In this document: positions 19,395 through 30,457 of the stretch, piece after piece
Position numbering within the stretch: position 1 is the stretch's first letter
How the letters are laid out: each line of letters starts with the position of its first letter
Source: Favolaschia claudopus
Lineage: Eukaryota > Basidiomycota > Agaricomycetes > Agaricales > Mycenaceae
Length of the DNA: 64,000 nt
Reading direction: 5' to 3'
NCBI GenBank assembly: GCA_037176885.1
Contig: JAWWNJ010000040.1
Coordinates: 1,302,001 to 1,366,000 of the forward strand
Notes under the pieces: generated by a model
Told to the model about the DNA's origin: nothing
What the model saw: only the letters and a program-made list of their open reading frames with translations
Databases searched by the model: none
Translations under genes and position numbers: made by a program

Positions 19395-20379
19395 CTACGG
19401 ACGGAGAACAAAGACGGAGAAAAAAGAAATTAATTCAAAGTAATATTGTCTGCCTCGTCTATGATTTCTATGACTTCCTTTCTTTCGCGCCAACCTCAAT
19501 TGAGCTTTCAACACCATCAACGTTCGAATCGTCTCAGGCTTGAGACTGGCCCGCCTCATCGCAACTGTATCCCAGTTGTATCCCGCCCTCCCGAAAAAAC
19601 GCGGTCCACAGCTACCGCCGACCCTTGTCAAAGAGATACTAGTCAATATACTGCACGTTCATTGAGAGAAGAATACGTACCGGGGATGCAATGGATATCT
19701 CGGGCCATCTTGTAAAAGATTCGGAAATGCGTTGCGATTGAGGTGCCACCACCCGATTAAATCTGTTGTCTTTACCGGCAGAGGCGCCGCCGTCATGAGA
19801 AAATAGAGAGTTTGCGGTGAGCCGCCAGAGTGGCTTCTGGCGGCTCTAATGGCATGCGGATTGGAGCGGCTATGCTGTCTGGCGGCTCGTTTGGCGGCTA
19901 GTAAGACTGGTTCAAATTTGGTTTTGCGAGTCTATTCTTCACTGTGGGAAGAAAACCTACTTGGTCTGAGTAGGGACCTACTCATACCGAGAATTCCCTA
20001 CTCAGCGCAAGTAGGTTTGGATCTGAGTAGGTTTTGCCCTACTCAACCTGAGTATGCCGAACCCACTCGGCACAAATCCACTCACCATGAGTGGGTTTCC
20101 GAAAATTGACCGGCATGACCTCCGACGTGATGCCGGCGTATTCGGCGCTATTCGGAGCGATCAGTTGTGATGCGCGGTGATGCTGCGCGTCTCGGGCCTT
20201 CTCGGGTACACACATGACAAGTTGTTTGTGGAGGTTGATGAGCTTCCGCACCTTCTCCGCCCGCGGCCCCCCTCATGTACACTTGGCCAACGTCGACACC
20301 TGAGCCTACAACCCTGAGACCAGCGTTTGACTTCAGGCTTTGAATTCTACACGGGCGCTTTTCTCGAGTCCGCAATAAG

Positions 20380-21130
20380 TATGCAGGCCACCGTTGGAAC
20401 TTGGCAGCGCCATTGGCCCTTCAAGCCGCTAAGCGAGAAGCAATTGTGACCACCTCCTGCTGCGTCTATGCTCCTCGCCACCGATTAAGCGCCGCCTTTG
20501 ATCCGCTTGAGGAATGCACTGGGGAGGAGCGGTTCTGCCCTCAGGCTGAGCGCACATCAAGAAAGAGAAAAGTCTCCGATCGATGTCAAATTCGTTCAGT
20601 TCGATATCACCGATACCTCGTCTGTTTACGCCGCCGTTGCGAAAATCATGAAGGACGAGGGTCGTCTGAATTTTCTCGTGAACAATGCTGGTGCGCGCGT
20701 TGCTTTCCCGAATTCATTTCCAATACTTAGAGTGATTTGACTCCCAGGGATCAACGAAACGTCCAAGCCGCACTCCACCCTTGAGCCCCACCTCTTTGCC
20801 ATCTGCACCACCGCTTGAAGCCAACTCATTCGGTCTTATTCGAAATACCACCGTTTTCCTCCCTTTGCTTCGTTCTTCGCACAAACCCGACGCGCTACCC
20901 GTGATCTTCAACGCGTCCACCGATATGGCCTCCGACTCGTTCATGGCCTCAGATAAATTGCCGGCGTTTTTGCATAAGGGGATTGCGTATAGCACGTCGA
21001 AGGCTGGGGCGAACTCGTATAGTATTTCGCTTGCGAGCTTCATGCGCTTTCGAAAGCTTCGTATTGTTCTAGGTCAACGCGATCACCCCTGCATTTACAG
21101 CGGCTGTATTGTGTTTTTCGCAGTCTACGC
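20380..21130 (+). pseudogene. Short-chain dehydrogenase/reductase (SDR) pseudogene inside the element
   Basis: Pieces of a classical NAD(P)-binding SDR are readable in order on the + strand: ALQAAKREAIV near the first Rossmann strand; SPIDVKFVQFDITDTSSVYA; GRLNFLVNNAGARVAFPN with the NNAG motif; LIRNTTVFLPLLRSS; AYSTSKAGANSYSISLASF with the YxxxK active-site pair; and VNAITPAFTAA. The Gly-rich nucleotide loop is not seen. The pieces lie in different frames, with apparent shifts near 20480-20500 and 21070 and a possible intron at about 20730-20748. SDRs reduce or oxidise alcohols and carbonyls in the cytosol. This is a host-type gene carried in a transposon, now decayed. Confidence 0.82.
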
Positions 21131-24100
21131 CTTCGCATGTTCGTGTATGTATACATATTCGCTTCATTTCTATTTTTCTCGTTGAGCATGTTCTCAGCGA
21201 AGTTTCCGCCTGGCTTCTTTTCTTTGTGTTCAACTCTGCTCACGTCTCACCTGCTTCTTCTCAAGCTAAGCTATCTGTCATTACAAGCCTATTACTAGTC
21301 TCGCAGGTACCTAGGTACCGGCACTGGTATACTTTCTAAGTTCCAACCAACTCGACGGGTGCGTATATTACCTGAAATAGACAGAGGTGATAGTCTTCAG
21401 AGCTACTTCGGCCAACCTAGATGGTACGACTTGAGATATCGCTCCTCAGCCCCGCGAGAGCGTTGAAAATTGAACTTCCCAAATCGGGAGTTAACAGTAT
21501 AGACCGGATTCTCGAAAAGCGGTCAGCAGTCATGCTCACTCATATACCACCATGTTAAATTTTTAGGATAGTTACACTTTTGAAAGAACAAAACAAGGGA
21601 TGAGATATGCTCTCTGTGCTCCACAAGAAAAATTGAACTTACCAAATATGGAAGTGACGGTAAACCGGATTGCTGGAGAGTGGGAAGCGGTCATCGCGCT
21701 CAAGCTACATCCAAATTATGTTCTCTGGTAATATTTCCCTCTGAAATAAAAAAATTCAGGATGGGGTAGGTTTATTGTGCTGCACAAGACTCCACGCACA
21801 GTGAACTTTGGAAATTGTAAGTTAGTAAGAGGCCACTGGACAAAAATGTAGAACTATACGTATTTCTGGCTCGATATAATATACTATTCATTTAAGCAAC
21901 CAACCACAATTTCTTGGGACGTGCCGACAATCTATTTCGAGGGAGTAGAAGAATATTCGAGCGTGTGAATCGCGTGACGTCACGCCGTGACCCGACGCGT
22001 CTCTCTCCTTCTCCCCTCATCTTCTCTTCTTCTCTCGCCCTGCCCTCGCGTTTTGACGCTTCTTTTGCATTGATCTAGTATTAATGACTCTCACCCGATG
22101 CCCTCCCTTACTTTTAGGCGGCCAGCACCTCCACTCGCCGAGTTCTAGGCACAACCATGAAAAATCGACTCTCTCACCAACAAGGACGCGTGGCGGCGCA
22201 GGACGACCGGATATGGAGGTTGAGACATGTTGAATCAATGGTACTGTGCCCTATGCTTCTATTCCGCCGCCTTTCGGCTCTAATCAAGCCGTCTTTGGCA
22301 ATATCCAGGCCACACCGGCCGGTGCCAAGTTTTTTGGGGCAAATCTTACCCAAGCTCTCGATTGGACGTTCCCCGACGCTTCAAATCTGCGAATTTGTTT
22401 ATCGGGATGATTATTGGAGGAGTACATATGGTTAGGAGTCTGTCGGGGAAGCCAGGTGAGCCGCAGCTTAACTTTTTTTGTCGTTTTCTTTCATTTCTCC
22501 CGTCTTCCCCCTGTTCTTCCTTCCCCAACCTAACACATTCTGTTGAGGGTCAACGGCAGAGCGCGCTGGGCCTTACCGTAGGCCCTATGCGCTTGTCGTC
22601 GTCGCCTCTCGGCGAATGTCGGCGTTACTTTCGCGCTCTGTTCAATTCTTTATGCTCTATTATTCCTGTTTATCTTTGAACTGACGTCCATAAGCAGGTG
22701 CCCTGCCTCTCCGCCTCATCAAATTCCCTTTTCTCTCCCTCTCCTCACCCCGCCGATCACTATATCCGCTCACCGCAAGTCTGCAAAAAGGTTTACGCCC
22801 CCCCCCTCTCCGACCCAACCTACCAAGCCCAAGATACAGGGAAACGGCACAGCGTACGTAAGGAAATCAAGGTACGCCGCCGTCACCTTATCACTTTTGT
22901 TTCTAATTTACATATACACACCGCTCTCTGGCGCGCCTGGGCGTACGCCGCCGACCCCGCGCATTCCCAACCCCCCACCTCCCGAGTCGTCGGCGCTCTG
23001 ACGAGCCAGCCGGAACGCTGCACTTGACGACCAGCAAGGTACGTCACCACGCCTTTCTTTCTTTTGCTCGCTCACTCACGAGTCCCTTCAACGCAGACCC
23101 ACACACCGCCTACCTATCACCACCACCTCTCCGCCGCCGCCAACATTACAGCGAATTAACTACTAGGTGCGTCATCAACCCCTTCCTCCCTTCCGCACCT
23201 TCCTCCTTTCACCCGCACCCGCAGCCAGCGCACCGGACCGCCGCCACTTCGACGGCGCGTTCCGCCGTGTCCCTGCGTCTCAACTCCCTCAAGCTGAAAC
23301 CTACTCCACTTCACCCCGCCCTCACACGCTACTTGACGCCGCGGCCGTCGCACTCGTTAATACCACAACGTCGTCTCGGCACACGGAGCGCCAACTCGCT
23401 CCAAAAATTGCGCTAAAATTTTAGTGAGTTTTTTCATTTTTGAAACGACACGGAAATAACTCACCTATCTTAACGCGCCGTCGACTCGGAACGAATCACG
23501 CACGCGGGAATGGAAGAAATTGATGCGCGCACGAGCGCGTTTGCGGCGGGAAGCAGATGGGATGATAAGATGCAACGGTGGGTCGACGCAGGCTTCTGTT
23601 GACCACATCCAGGTTATCATTCGATCCACGGGCTTCATTTCACTCACCGTTCTTTCTTTCGTGAGTTTCCTCAATTCATCCTCACTGACTTGTTTTTTTA
23701 CTAGATTGACTTGAACGTCCTTATTTTTTCCAACCCGATCCGTTATGTGTTCAATCTCGTCGACGAGGCTTTGCATTCGATGTGAGTTGTCTTTATTTTG
23801 TCTTTCATATCTTGTACAACACTGAGGTTCATAGTAGAATAAACATATTTTCGGCTGGTTGGCCCGAGGTGAGCTGTCTTGAGGTCCAATTCATCGCTTT
23901 CATACGTTCACGTTCATTCAGGCTTCGAAGCTGCGCAACCGCTTCCCTGTTTATCGGTATGTCTTTCTATTTTTTGTTTCCCTTTATGCCTGCGTAGAAA
24001 TGTCGTCGCTGACTTGTTTGTTCTTAGGCTCGTGCCGTCTGACACTCACAACTGCCGGTGAGTGCTATTTTCGCGCCTTATTTCTTTCACTAATGGCCTC
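21131..24100. other. Element interior without recognised genes
   Basis: Includes diverged tandem sequence (21455-21835) and, from about 22140 to 24120, several open stretches separated by splice-like signals (GTACG and GTACGT donors near 22870 and 23039). Examples read as FFGANLTQALDWTFPDAS and KKVYAPPLSDPTYQAQDT. No family recognised; it may be a second captured gene or a decayed transposase. Confidence 0.4.
21455..21835 (+). repeat. Diverged tandem units of about 170 bp
   Basis: Two clear copies start at GAACTTCCCAAATCGGGAGT (about 21473) and GAACTTACCAAATATGGAAG (about 21637), each followed by an ACCGGATT word and GCGGTCA. A third, weaker start is at about 21801 (GAACTTTGGAAATTG). Confidence 0.55.
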
Positions 24101-24491
24101 CTGATTTCAGTCTACGTCAAGCAGACGGTAAGGAACAGGGTGGATATACGGGGCTGAATACACATGTATATATGTATGTAGCTGGAATATGAATATTTAG
24201 CCCACTTACATTGAGTGAAAACCCCCTCAGAATGAGTAGGTTGGTGCACTCCCGTGGAGTAGGTGAACCTACTCCGCTCGAGAAGGTGACCTACTCAATC
24301 TGAATTGAGAATTGTCCGAAATCTACTCAGGCCGAGTAGGTATCCCTACTTGGCGTGAGTGGGTCACCTACTCCATCCGAGGCGGTACCCACTCATGCCA
24401 AGTATATTACCCACTCAAGCCGAGCAGGTCTACCTACTCGGCCCGAGTAGAATCCCTCCCCACAGTGTCTTAGTACTTAGTCATCTATATC

Positions 24492-24812
24492 AGGGCCAAT
24501 GATAATAGGGTGAAGGCCTGAAGCAAATCCTGACCGAAACCGGAGATTTTTGCGATTTGGCCTGTTCAAAATCCTGACTTTTTGACCTGTTTTGGCGCGA
24601 CGGCCTGGTCTGAATCCTGACTGAAACCGCGAGAAATTTTTTCGGAAAATGCCTCCGAAATGGCCGGATTTGAGCCGAAAAATTGGCTTGACTGACTTTT
24701 TGGACCGATTTTTGGGTCTAGGCTTGTATGAATCCTGACTTTTTGCTCGGGATCTGTCCTGACTTTTTGGCCGTCAGAAAATCAGGCCTTTATGGGGATT
24801 ATCATTGGCCCT
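24492..24812. mobile_element. 321-bp hAT MITE with 8-bp target duplication
   Basis: Ends AGGGCCAATGATAAT and inverse; TCTATATC is duplicated at 24484-24491 and 24813-24820, and the uninterrupted copy near 8730 has it once. Inside are four or more AATCCTGACTTTTT-like words. Confidence 0.92.
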
Positions 24813-26330
24813 TCTATATCTTGAGCCATACACACACGAAGAAAATTGGACCCGAAAATCTGACGCTATTGCGCATTCGAGCCGAAGACTTCGGTTGACG
24901 CTGGAAATTGCTTCAATTCAAAACAATTATGCACGTTTGGACAACGAACTCTCATTGGCTGAGGGTATAGTCAAGTATGCAAGGTACACAACCACTACCC
25001 AACCGCTAAGGACCGCGCCGCTGAACGAGCCGCCACATGACGTAGCCGCTCCAATCCGCATGCCGTTAGAGCCGCCAGGTGGCTTCTGGCGGCTCACCGC
25101 AAACTCTCTAATATATATCGAGCTCGTTCTTGAGTGCTGAGGACGACTGTTGGGTAGTGGATAGCCGAGAGAGAAAGCTCTTCTTCTTTGGGGATTTGGG
25201 AGCGTAGAGCTGGTGCTTGGAGCTGTTGAGTTCGCTCAGAAGGGAATGATCGTCTTCGAAGCATTTCTCCAGTCCAGCGTAACCGACACGGGGGTCCAGA
25301 ACTGCCAGCAAATCAGAAAAAAAATAAAGAACGATCCGAATGGACTCACGAGCGGCCCAAAGATAATACGGAGAAGCGTCGAATTTGTAATAGTAGTCGC
25401 TCAGCTTCGTGTGCGCATCAATAAGACCTTGCTTCAGTTTATAGTCAGTTGTGATTGGGAGGTCTGAAAGTATATCTTTAATGGTCTTTTGAAGGCTTCG
25501 GAAGACTAAATGAGTTTGCGAAAGCATGGGTTTGCTGGTAGTTGACATTTCCGTTGTCTCTTAAGCCACGAACGGAGCGCTGCCCAATCTTCGTTCGTGA
25601 GCGCCGAATCTTTCAGCTCTGAAGACGACTCCACATAACGAGTAATGGCGTCCCAATTGTGGATTGCACGCCCTTGGAAGTTGGTGGATGAATGAGTGCA
25701 GTTTTTTTAAATAAGGTGAGCAACTTACGCAGCATTGGATGCGTGGACGTTCACCGCGTCCGAACGTCCAAGATAAGCATGAGCTGCGCCTCGGCTAGCT
25801 CAGCGTCAAGACCATCAACAGACGCTTTGACGGTCAGCTCCCAAAGTCGACGGCGCTGCGGAGACACCCGAACATGTTTGACGATTTTGCGAAGCTGAAG
25901 AACGGGTGTTAGTTTGCTCGTGAAGAGTAATACTTGACGCACCTTGAATACTGCAAGAGAGATACCATCTGAACCGTTCTCCTGAGCTTCAGTTTCGGTG
26001 TCATCCTCGTCTGCTCGAACTGCAGCTGCACAATCGGCGTCCTGAGTATCCGCCTGAGTCACCGTTTCCTGGTAAGCCTGCTTGGATGAGCGTGACTCCG
26101 CTTTCTTACTCTCATTCTTCGTCAACGCGCCAATGACTTCCAAAAGCTGAACTCGGTATCAGATACGGGACAACTCAAGAAATCAAATAACTCCCCTTGA
26201 TTGCAGCAAGATGTACCGTATGAGGCATGCATCGCATACGCGATTTGCGGGCCGTGAAATCAAAGATACCGTCCGCGACAATGGCTGCTTGAAGATGGTC
26301 ATTTTGGTCATTTTTTGAATAAATCTGCAT

Positions 26331-27725
26331 CTTACAGCAACTATTACGGGCTCAAATCGGCAGCAAACTAGTAAAGTCAGATATGACTGAGATCGTCTTT
26401 AGGAGTACTTTCATCCTATGATGCTTATCTTCCTGTAGGGTTCACCGCTGAAAAGTGCGGTGTAAAAAAAACACATGAAAAAATTCACTGTGGCTCGATT
26501 ACCATATATTTATGGTCGTTCGCTCAAAGATTTTCATTTCACTCAGATTTCATGTCCTGCACTTTGTTTGAGCACAGAGACCACGTCAATGACTCGAAAC
26601 GCCTTGTTGCATTGTTTTCTGCAGCCACTGTACAATTGGACCAAACATAGTCGGCACGGAGCTCGCCCAAAGCCCTCGTATGATGGACGTGCGCCAGATA
26701 CCATCACACGTCTCACAAAAAAAATCAGCGAAGAAGTCCAACAAACCAAAATCAAACCCCCGTCCTTCCCCAGAGGCAAGTTCTGTCGTAGCCGAATTTC
26801 AACGTTCGTTCCGCTGGTTCAACAATTCGTGCTGACTCGACTCCTCCCTCACTGCACTCTTCGCTGCATCCAGCCGTGGTCTCCCAGACATACAGACATC
26901 ATTTTCCGGTTTGAACTCCGTCCATCTTTTGAGCGGAATGCTAGAAATCATAGTGAAACATGTGGAGCAGGCGGCAGTTCCCGGATTTGACCGTGGCGGT
27001 TGTCAAGTTCTCACTACTTTGCGCGAGAAATATCAACGAAAATTAGTTAAAGGCGGATTTACGCCAGCGCCCGGTGCTGAGGATTCAGTGTTTGTAAGTA
27101 TCTTATTCTTCTTCGAGGACGGAATCTCAACTCACATTAAATCTTGGCGCGAGAGATTGCGCGCAACCCGGATGAATCTACCAAACGTTGTATCTCAGTT
27201 TTCCGAGGGTTCTCAGTGCAGGTCAAAAAATGCTTGGGATGCGAGGCTAGCCCAGGGGAGCACTGGGATGTGGCTCATCCGCTGAGGCAGAGTGTGTTTC
27301 AACTCTCTTCCGACTTGTGCGCCATCTTCAAGGGCGACATCAGCAAATGGTTCCGCTTCATCATCCTTCGGAATGGGAGAAGGCTTCGTGTTGGCGGCAG
27401 TGGGAGGCGGAGCCATTGTGTAATGGGCCAGCGCAAGCCAAAGAGTAGCCTGTTTGCGATGCAGCCATTGAATGGCTAATGGCTAAATAAGTGTCTAGAT
27501 TCCGGCGTATTGACAAAAGATACTCCCGGTTCGAGTATCCAAATTTCATTCCAAGCAGCTCTTCTGGACTTCTGCAAGAAAGTCTAGCCCATCAAACTTT
27601 CCTAATGCGGAAACCGGTAGCCATTCAATGGCTCCAATGGCTCTTCGCAAACCCTCTAGTACTGTATATTCTTGGCATTCCACTCATTTTGCGCATCCAA
27701 GTTGGTGATTCCTTGGATGCGGGGG
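26331..27725. other. Open frames without recognised family
   Basis: A + strand stretch at about 26911-27090 (GFDRGGCQVLTTLREKYQRK) ends near a GTAAGT donor at 27091, and another at 27144-27280 has VKKCLGCEAS. They could be exons of one decayed gene, but no start, end or domain could be fixed. Confidence 0.35.
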
Positions 27726-28320
27726 ACACCGGCCACTCTTCTCCCGGGAGGAGGAGGAGCGAGCGCGGCGCGGAGCGCCGCGCGAGCGCAAGGGGTATTC
27801 AATCTTAAAATTTTCTATACAACGTCGGAAAAGTGATTTAAGACCCTTCTGACCCCTCCCTGGCTACGTAATGCTGATGTAAGCTTGCCTAATACAGTAA
27901 TTTATTGACAGTTTTCTCACGATCCGAGAATACTTTTGCTCGAAAGTGCCTGGTTTGGGAATATTTTGCCGCAAAAAAACCGTAGCAAAATGATCCCTTG
28001 GTTTCTTGCGTCTTTCTGGCAGAAGATTTCCTTCATCTGGCTTGGGTCGGGGAACTCGGCGGACGGTTAGTATTATGTAATATATTACATTTTTTTGCTC
28101 TTTTTTTCCTTGACCCTCGCAAACGTGTTTTTGAAGCATTCTGCAACTTTGTCCAAAAAGTGAAATAAGAGGTCCGGGACCCACCCTCCCTGCCAAGGCT
28201 GTGTCTCGGCTTTTGCCGGTGAACACCCCTTGCGCGAGCGACGACGACGACCACAGAGGTGATATGCTAGAGAGAGAGAACGGGCGGGGACCCTGGAAAA
28301 CACCGGCCACTCTTCTCCCG
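27726..28320. repeat. Segment bounded by 21-bp direct repeats
   Basis: An identical 21-bp sequence beginning ACACCGGCCACTCTTCTCCC occurs at 27726-27746 and 28300-28320. It could be a long target duplication around a retroposon or a scar of local duplication. The inside has a GC-rich palindromic patch at about 27758-27795. Confidence 0.5.
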
Positions 28321-30457
28321 CTCGGGTCAAAATTAAGTGGTCCAGCGCGCCGTGTGAGATACAACATTGTTGCCCACGTACAGTGGTGGCAAATAGAAAT
28401 TGCTGAGTGTTCTAAGAGGTACAGAAGTATCACATACCCATCTGTACATCCTTTTTGAGGTCATTCGGTGAAGTATACAGCCAGATTTTTACCAAAAAGC
28501 CGCGGCAATTTCTATTTGCCACCACTGTATACACCGACTACACTCCCAATTTCGGACCCGGCTCGCACTTCATTGTTCGGTATTTAACGCCAGATGGCAA
28601 GATTTTCGATTACGCTGGGTTGAAGCATGATGGCCACGCTAAACGAATTCCCGGTGCAAAGCCCTCTGGTTGGCTCTCAGGACCGTCGGACAATCTTCAT
28701 GACGTCCCACGGGGCTACCGACTTCAGTCGCTGGTGTACTATCACCTTGAAAGCGGTATTCATGCGCAAGACTTATTCCGAGAGGAACGGCAAAAGCATG
28801 CGCGGTGCGGGTTGAAGGTCGATTTAGTACAGGCTCGCGCGGCGTTGGATGGGCCGTACCTCAAGCAACTGACCTCACTCGAGCGGCGAGACTGGTCGAG
28901 TAGATCTCTACAAGCTCAAACCGTTGAGTATGCGATGAATCGGCCCGCATCCGAGTCCGCACCACAGGACAAAGTTACCGATCTTCACCGATACCGGCGG
29001 GCTTTCTTCACCGTTTCCGACTCGGATGATGACGATGACGATTTAGATTCTGTGGATAATGCAATTTTGGAGGCTGTCAAGGCAAGCACCGCACCAGATG
29101 CCCAGCCGACACGGTCGGAGAGTGACGCTTCTGAGCTCAACCTCTTCAACTGTACTTTCTGTGGCGAGATTTCAAACGGCAACGACACGCGCAAAAAACG
29201 ACAGTGTTCGAGGTGCGAGCTCTGGTCGCATGTCTCCTGTATTTCGGAGCGGAGTGACAAGAATGGCGAGCAACACGGCATCTTCACTTGCCTGATATGT
29301 CAACCAAGAGAGGCGGCTCAACCGTATGCAAATAATTTCGTCTACACTCTATTTCTTTTGGCCTGTTGTTTAGATTTTGGTCCAAGGAGGTTGTCCTTCT
29401 TCCAGACCCACGAGCTGAAGGAAATTGGATAGATGAAAGCGTGTTATGGTACCCAGCTCAATTTACGAAGCACCGACCTTCCGCGCAGAGACCAAGTCGA
29501 GAATTTGAATTCCGATACCTCCATTGCATTGGGTGGCCACTCGGTGAAGGAGAATTCGGACTTTCTTCTCGGATAATACACCGCGATCGCGGTTTTGTGG
29601 ACGCAATTTTGAAAGTCAAGCTTGCACCTGAACAGGTAAGATTCAACTTCACGATGAGTGCAGTTCGCTGAGGTATCACTTCACAGCTCGGGAAAATCCG
29701 TATCCCTGCTTTCAACTCGGACAGTTTTCCCGATGACCACGCTCTCATCAAAATCTTCGACGCAGCTCTTCCTACTTTGGTCCATATCTTGGTCACCTTC
29801 CCTTCCGATCATCCTGTCATTGATTCGTACACATGGATAGGCCAGAAGATTATCGAGACGACCGGGAGATAATTAGTCTATGGCTTCCCGGCGGGCCGCA
29901 TGAGCCTTGCAATGAACTGTTGGCCTTGATAATACGGCCAACGGAACAGTTGCAGACACGTTGCCCTGCCACTGTCTCAAGTGATGAGTGGAACCATCGG
30001 GTTTTAGGTGTCGGAAGAACATTGCTGCAGCTGTTAGCAATTCAGTATGAGCTGGGAGAGCCTCTGGATCTGAACGGTGACCTGTTCCTCTATGCATCTT
30101 CAAGTCTTGCGTCACAGTAAATTCTGGGACTTCGAGCGCTTTTACGGCCATGTTAAGGAATTCAACGAACTCCACACAACATTTGATCCCACGTATTGAC
30201 CGACTAACTATCTGCGTCTCAACTCTCGAAAACGGAAGCATCCTGTAATTTCCATCGAGGGGCATCCGCAAATTCGCCGAAGGGAGGAAGAAGATGAAGA
30301 CTACGTTGAAGAATTACCTCCAACAAAGCGACAGGCCACCACCCGCATACTGCGACCTCGAGGGAAAGACTCACAGACCCAGAAGAAAGTTATGCCTGGA
30401 AAGGTCGTGAAGTCGGGCCGTAACTGGGATATTGTGGAGATGGACGAGGAGGAATGA
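28321..30457 (+). pseudogene. PHD-finger protein gene interrupted by a MITE in an exon
   Basis: With the MITE at 28381-28527 removed, the frame reads through as RVRYNIVAHVYTDYTPNFGPG and on to GSHFIVRYLTPDGKIFDYAG, whose His and Tyr-Asp pattern recalls the His box of ubiquitin proteases (tentative). Exon 1 ends at 29323. Later exons fit as 29374-29635 and 29687-29826, then from 29877 (introns 50, 51 and 50 nt). An Asp-rich run precedes a PHD-type finger: Cys pairs in NCTFCGE and CSRCELWSHVSC, and TCLICQ closing. A WYPAQFTKH segment after it resembles Tudor/PWWP-like chromatin readers. The C-terminus is basic/acidic (PPTKRQATTRILRPRGK). One in-frame TGA (30197-30199) lies in the last part unless spliced out. 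Likely a nuclear chromatin-associated protein; the 5' end is unknown. Confidence 0.62.
28381..28527. mobile_element. 147-bp MITE in coding sequence
   Basis: TIRs CAGTGGTGGCAAATAGAAAT and inverse; TA at 28379-28380 and 28528-28529. The outer bases resemble the CAGTGGCGGCAAAATC family at 13.7 and 14.8 kb. Removal restores an uninterrupted frame. Confidence 0.93.

Larger units (their letters stand above)
19940..24467. mobile_element. 4,528-bp CACTGTGGG element carrying captured gene sequence
   Basis: Ends CACTGTGGG and CCCACAGTG, with TCTT directly repeated on both sides (19936-19939, 24468-24471). The insertion point is proven by the uninterrupted copy at about 8711. Both subterminal regions (first about 160 bp, last about 250 bp) are packed with GAGTAGG, CCTACTC and GAGTGGG words in both orientations, as in CACTA, hAT or KDZ-type transposons. 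CAC termini suggest the CACTA side, but the 4-bp duplication is atypical for hAT (8) or classic CACTA (3). No transposase was recognised; it contains a short-chain dehydrogenase pseudogene. Confidence 0.82.
19806..25108. mobile_element. GAGAGTTTGCGG-family MITE expanded by two insertions
   Basis: Its TIRs are flanked by TA (19804-19805, 25109-25110). Removing the two insertions and their target duplications leaves about 442 bp, collinear with the intact copy at 8577-9025. It inserted into the hAT transposase gene. Confidence 0.92.
19395..26330 (-). pseudogene. hAT transposase gene split by a 5.3-kb nested insertion
   Basis: Read on the minus strand. The upstream part is 26330-25111: RKSRMRCMPHTVHLAAIK, then an acidic linker, AVFK plus LRKIVKHVRVSPQRRRLWEL, LMLILDVRTR, NWDAITRYVE, KLSDYYYKFDASPYYLWAA, an intron, then LDPRVGYAGLEKCFEDD. 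The downstream part, beyond the insertion, is 19803-19395: LIGWWHLNRNAFPNL, MARDIHCIPG, GSAVAVDRVFSGGRDT and RRASLKPETIRTLMVLKAQL, which is the C-terminal dimerisation domain. Frame breaks are visible near 19720 (one extra base) and near 19600 (a short GGGATACAACT duplication). The region before the MPHTVHL block, including the first catalytic Asp, is absent. hAT enzymes move DNA by cut and paste with 8-bp duplications; this copy is dead. Confidence 0.88.

Noticed and set aside
27461..27640. AGCCATTGAATGGCT occurrences as TIRs
   Set aside because: The word is itself a palindrome, so its inverted occurrence is not evidence for element ends.
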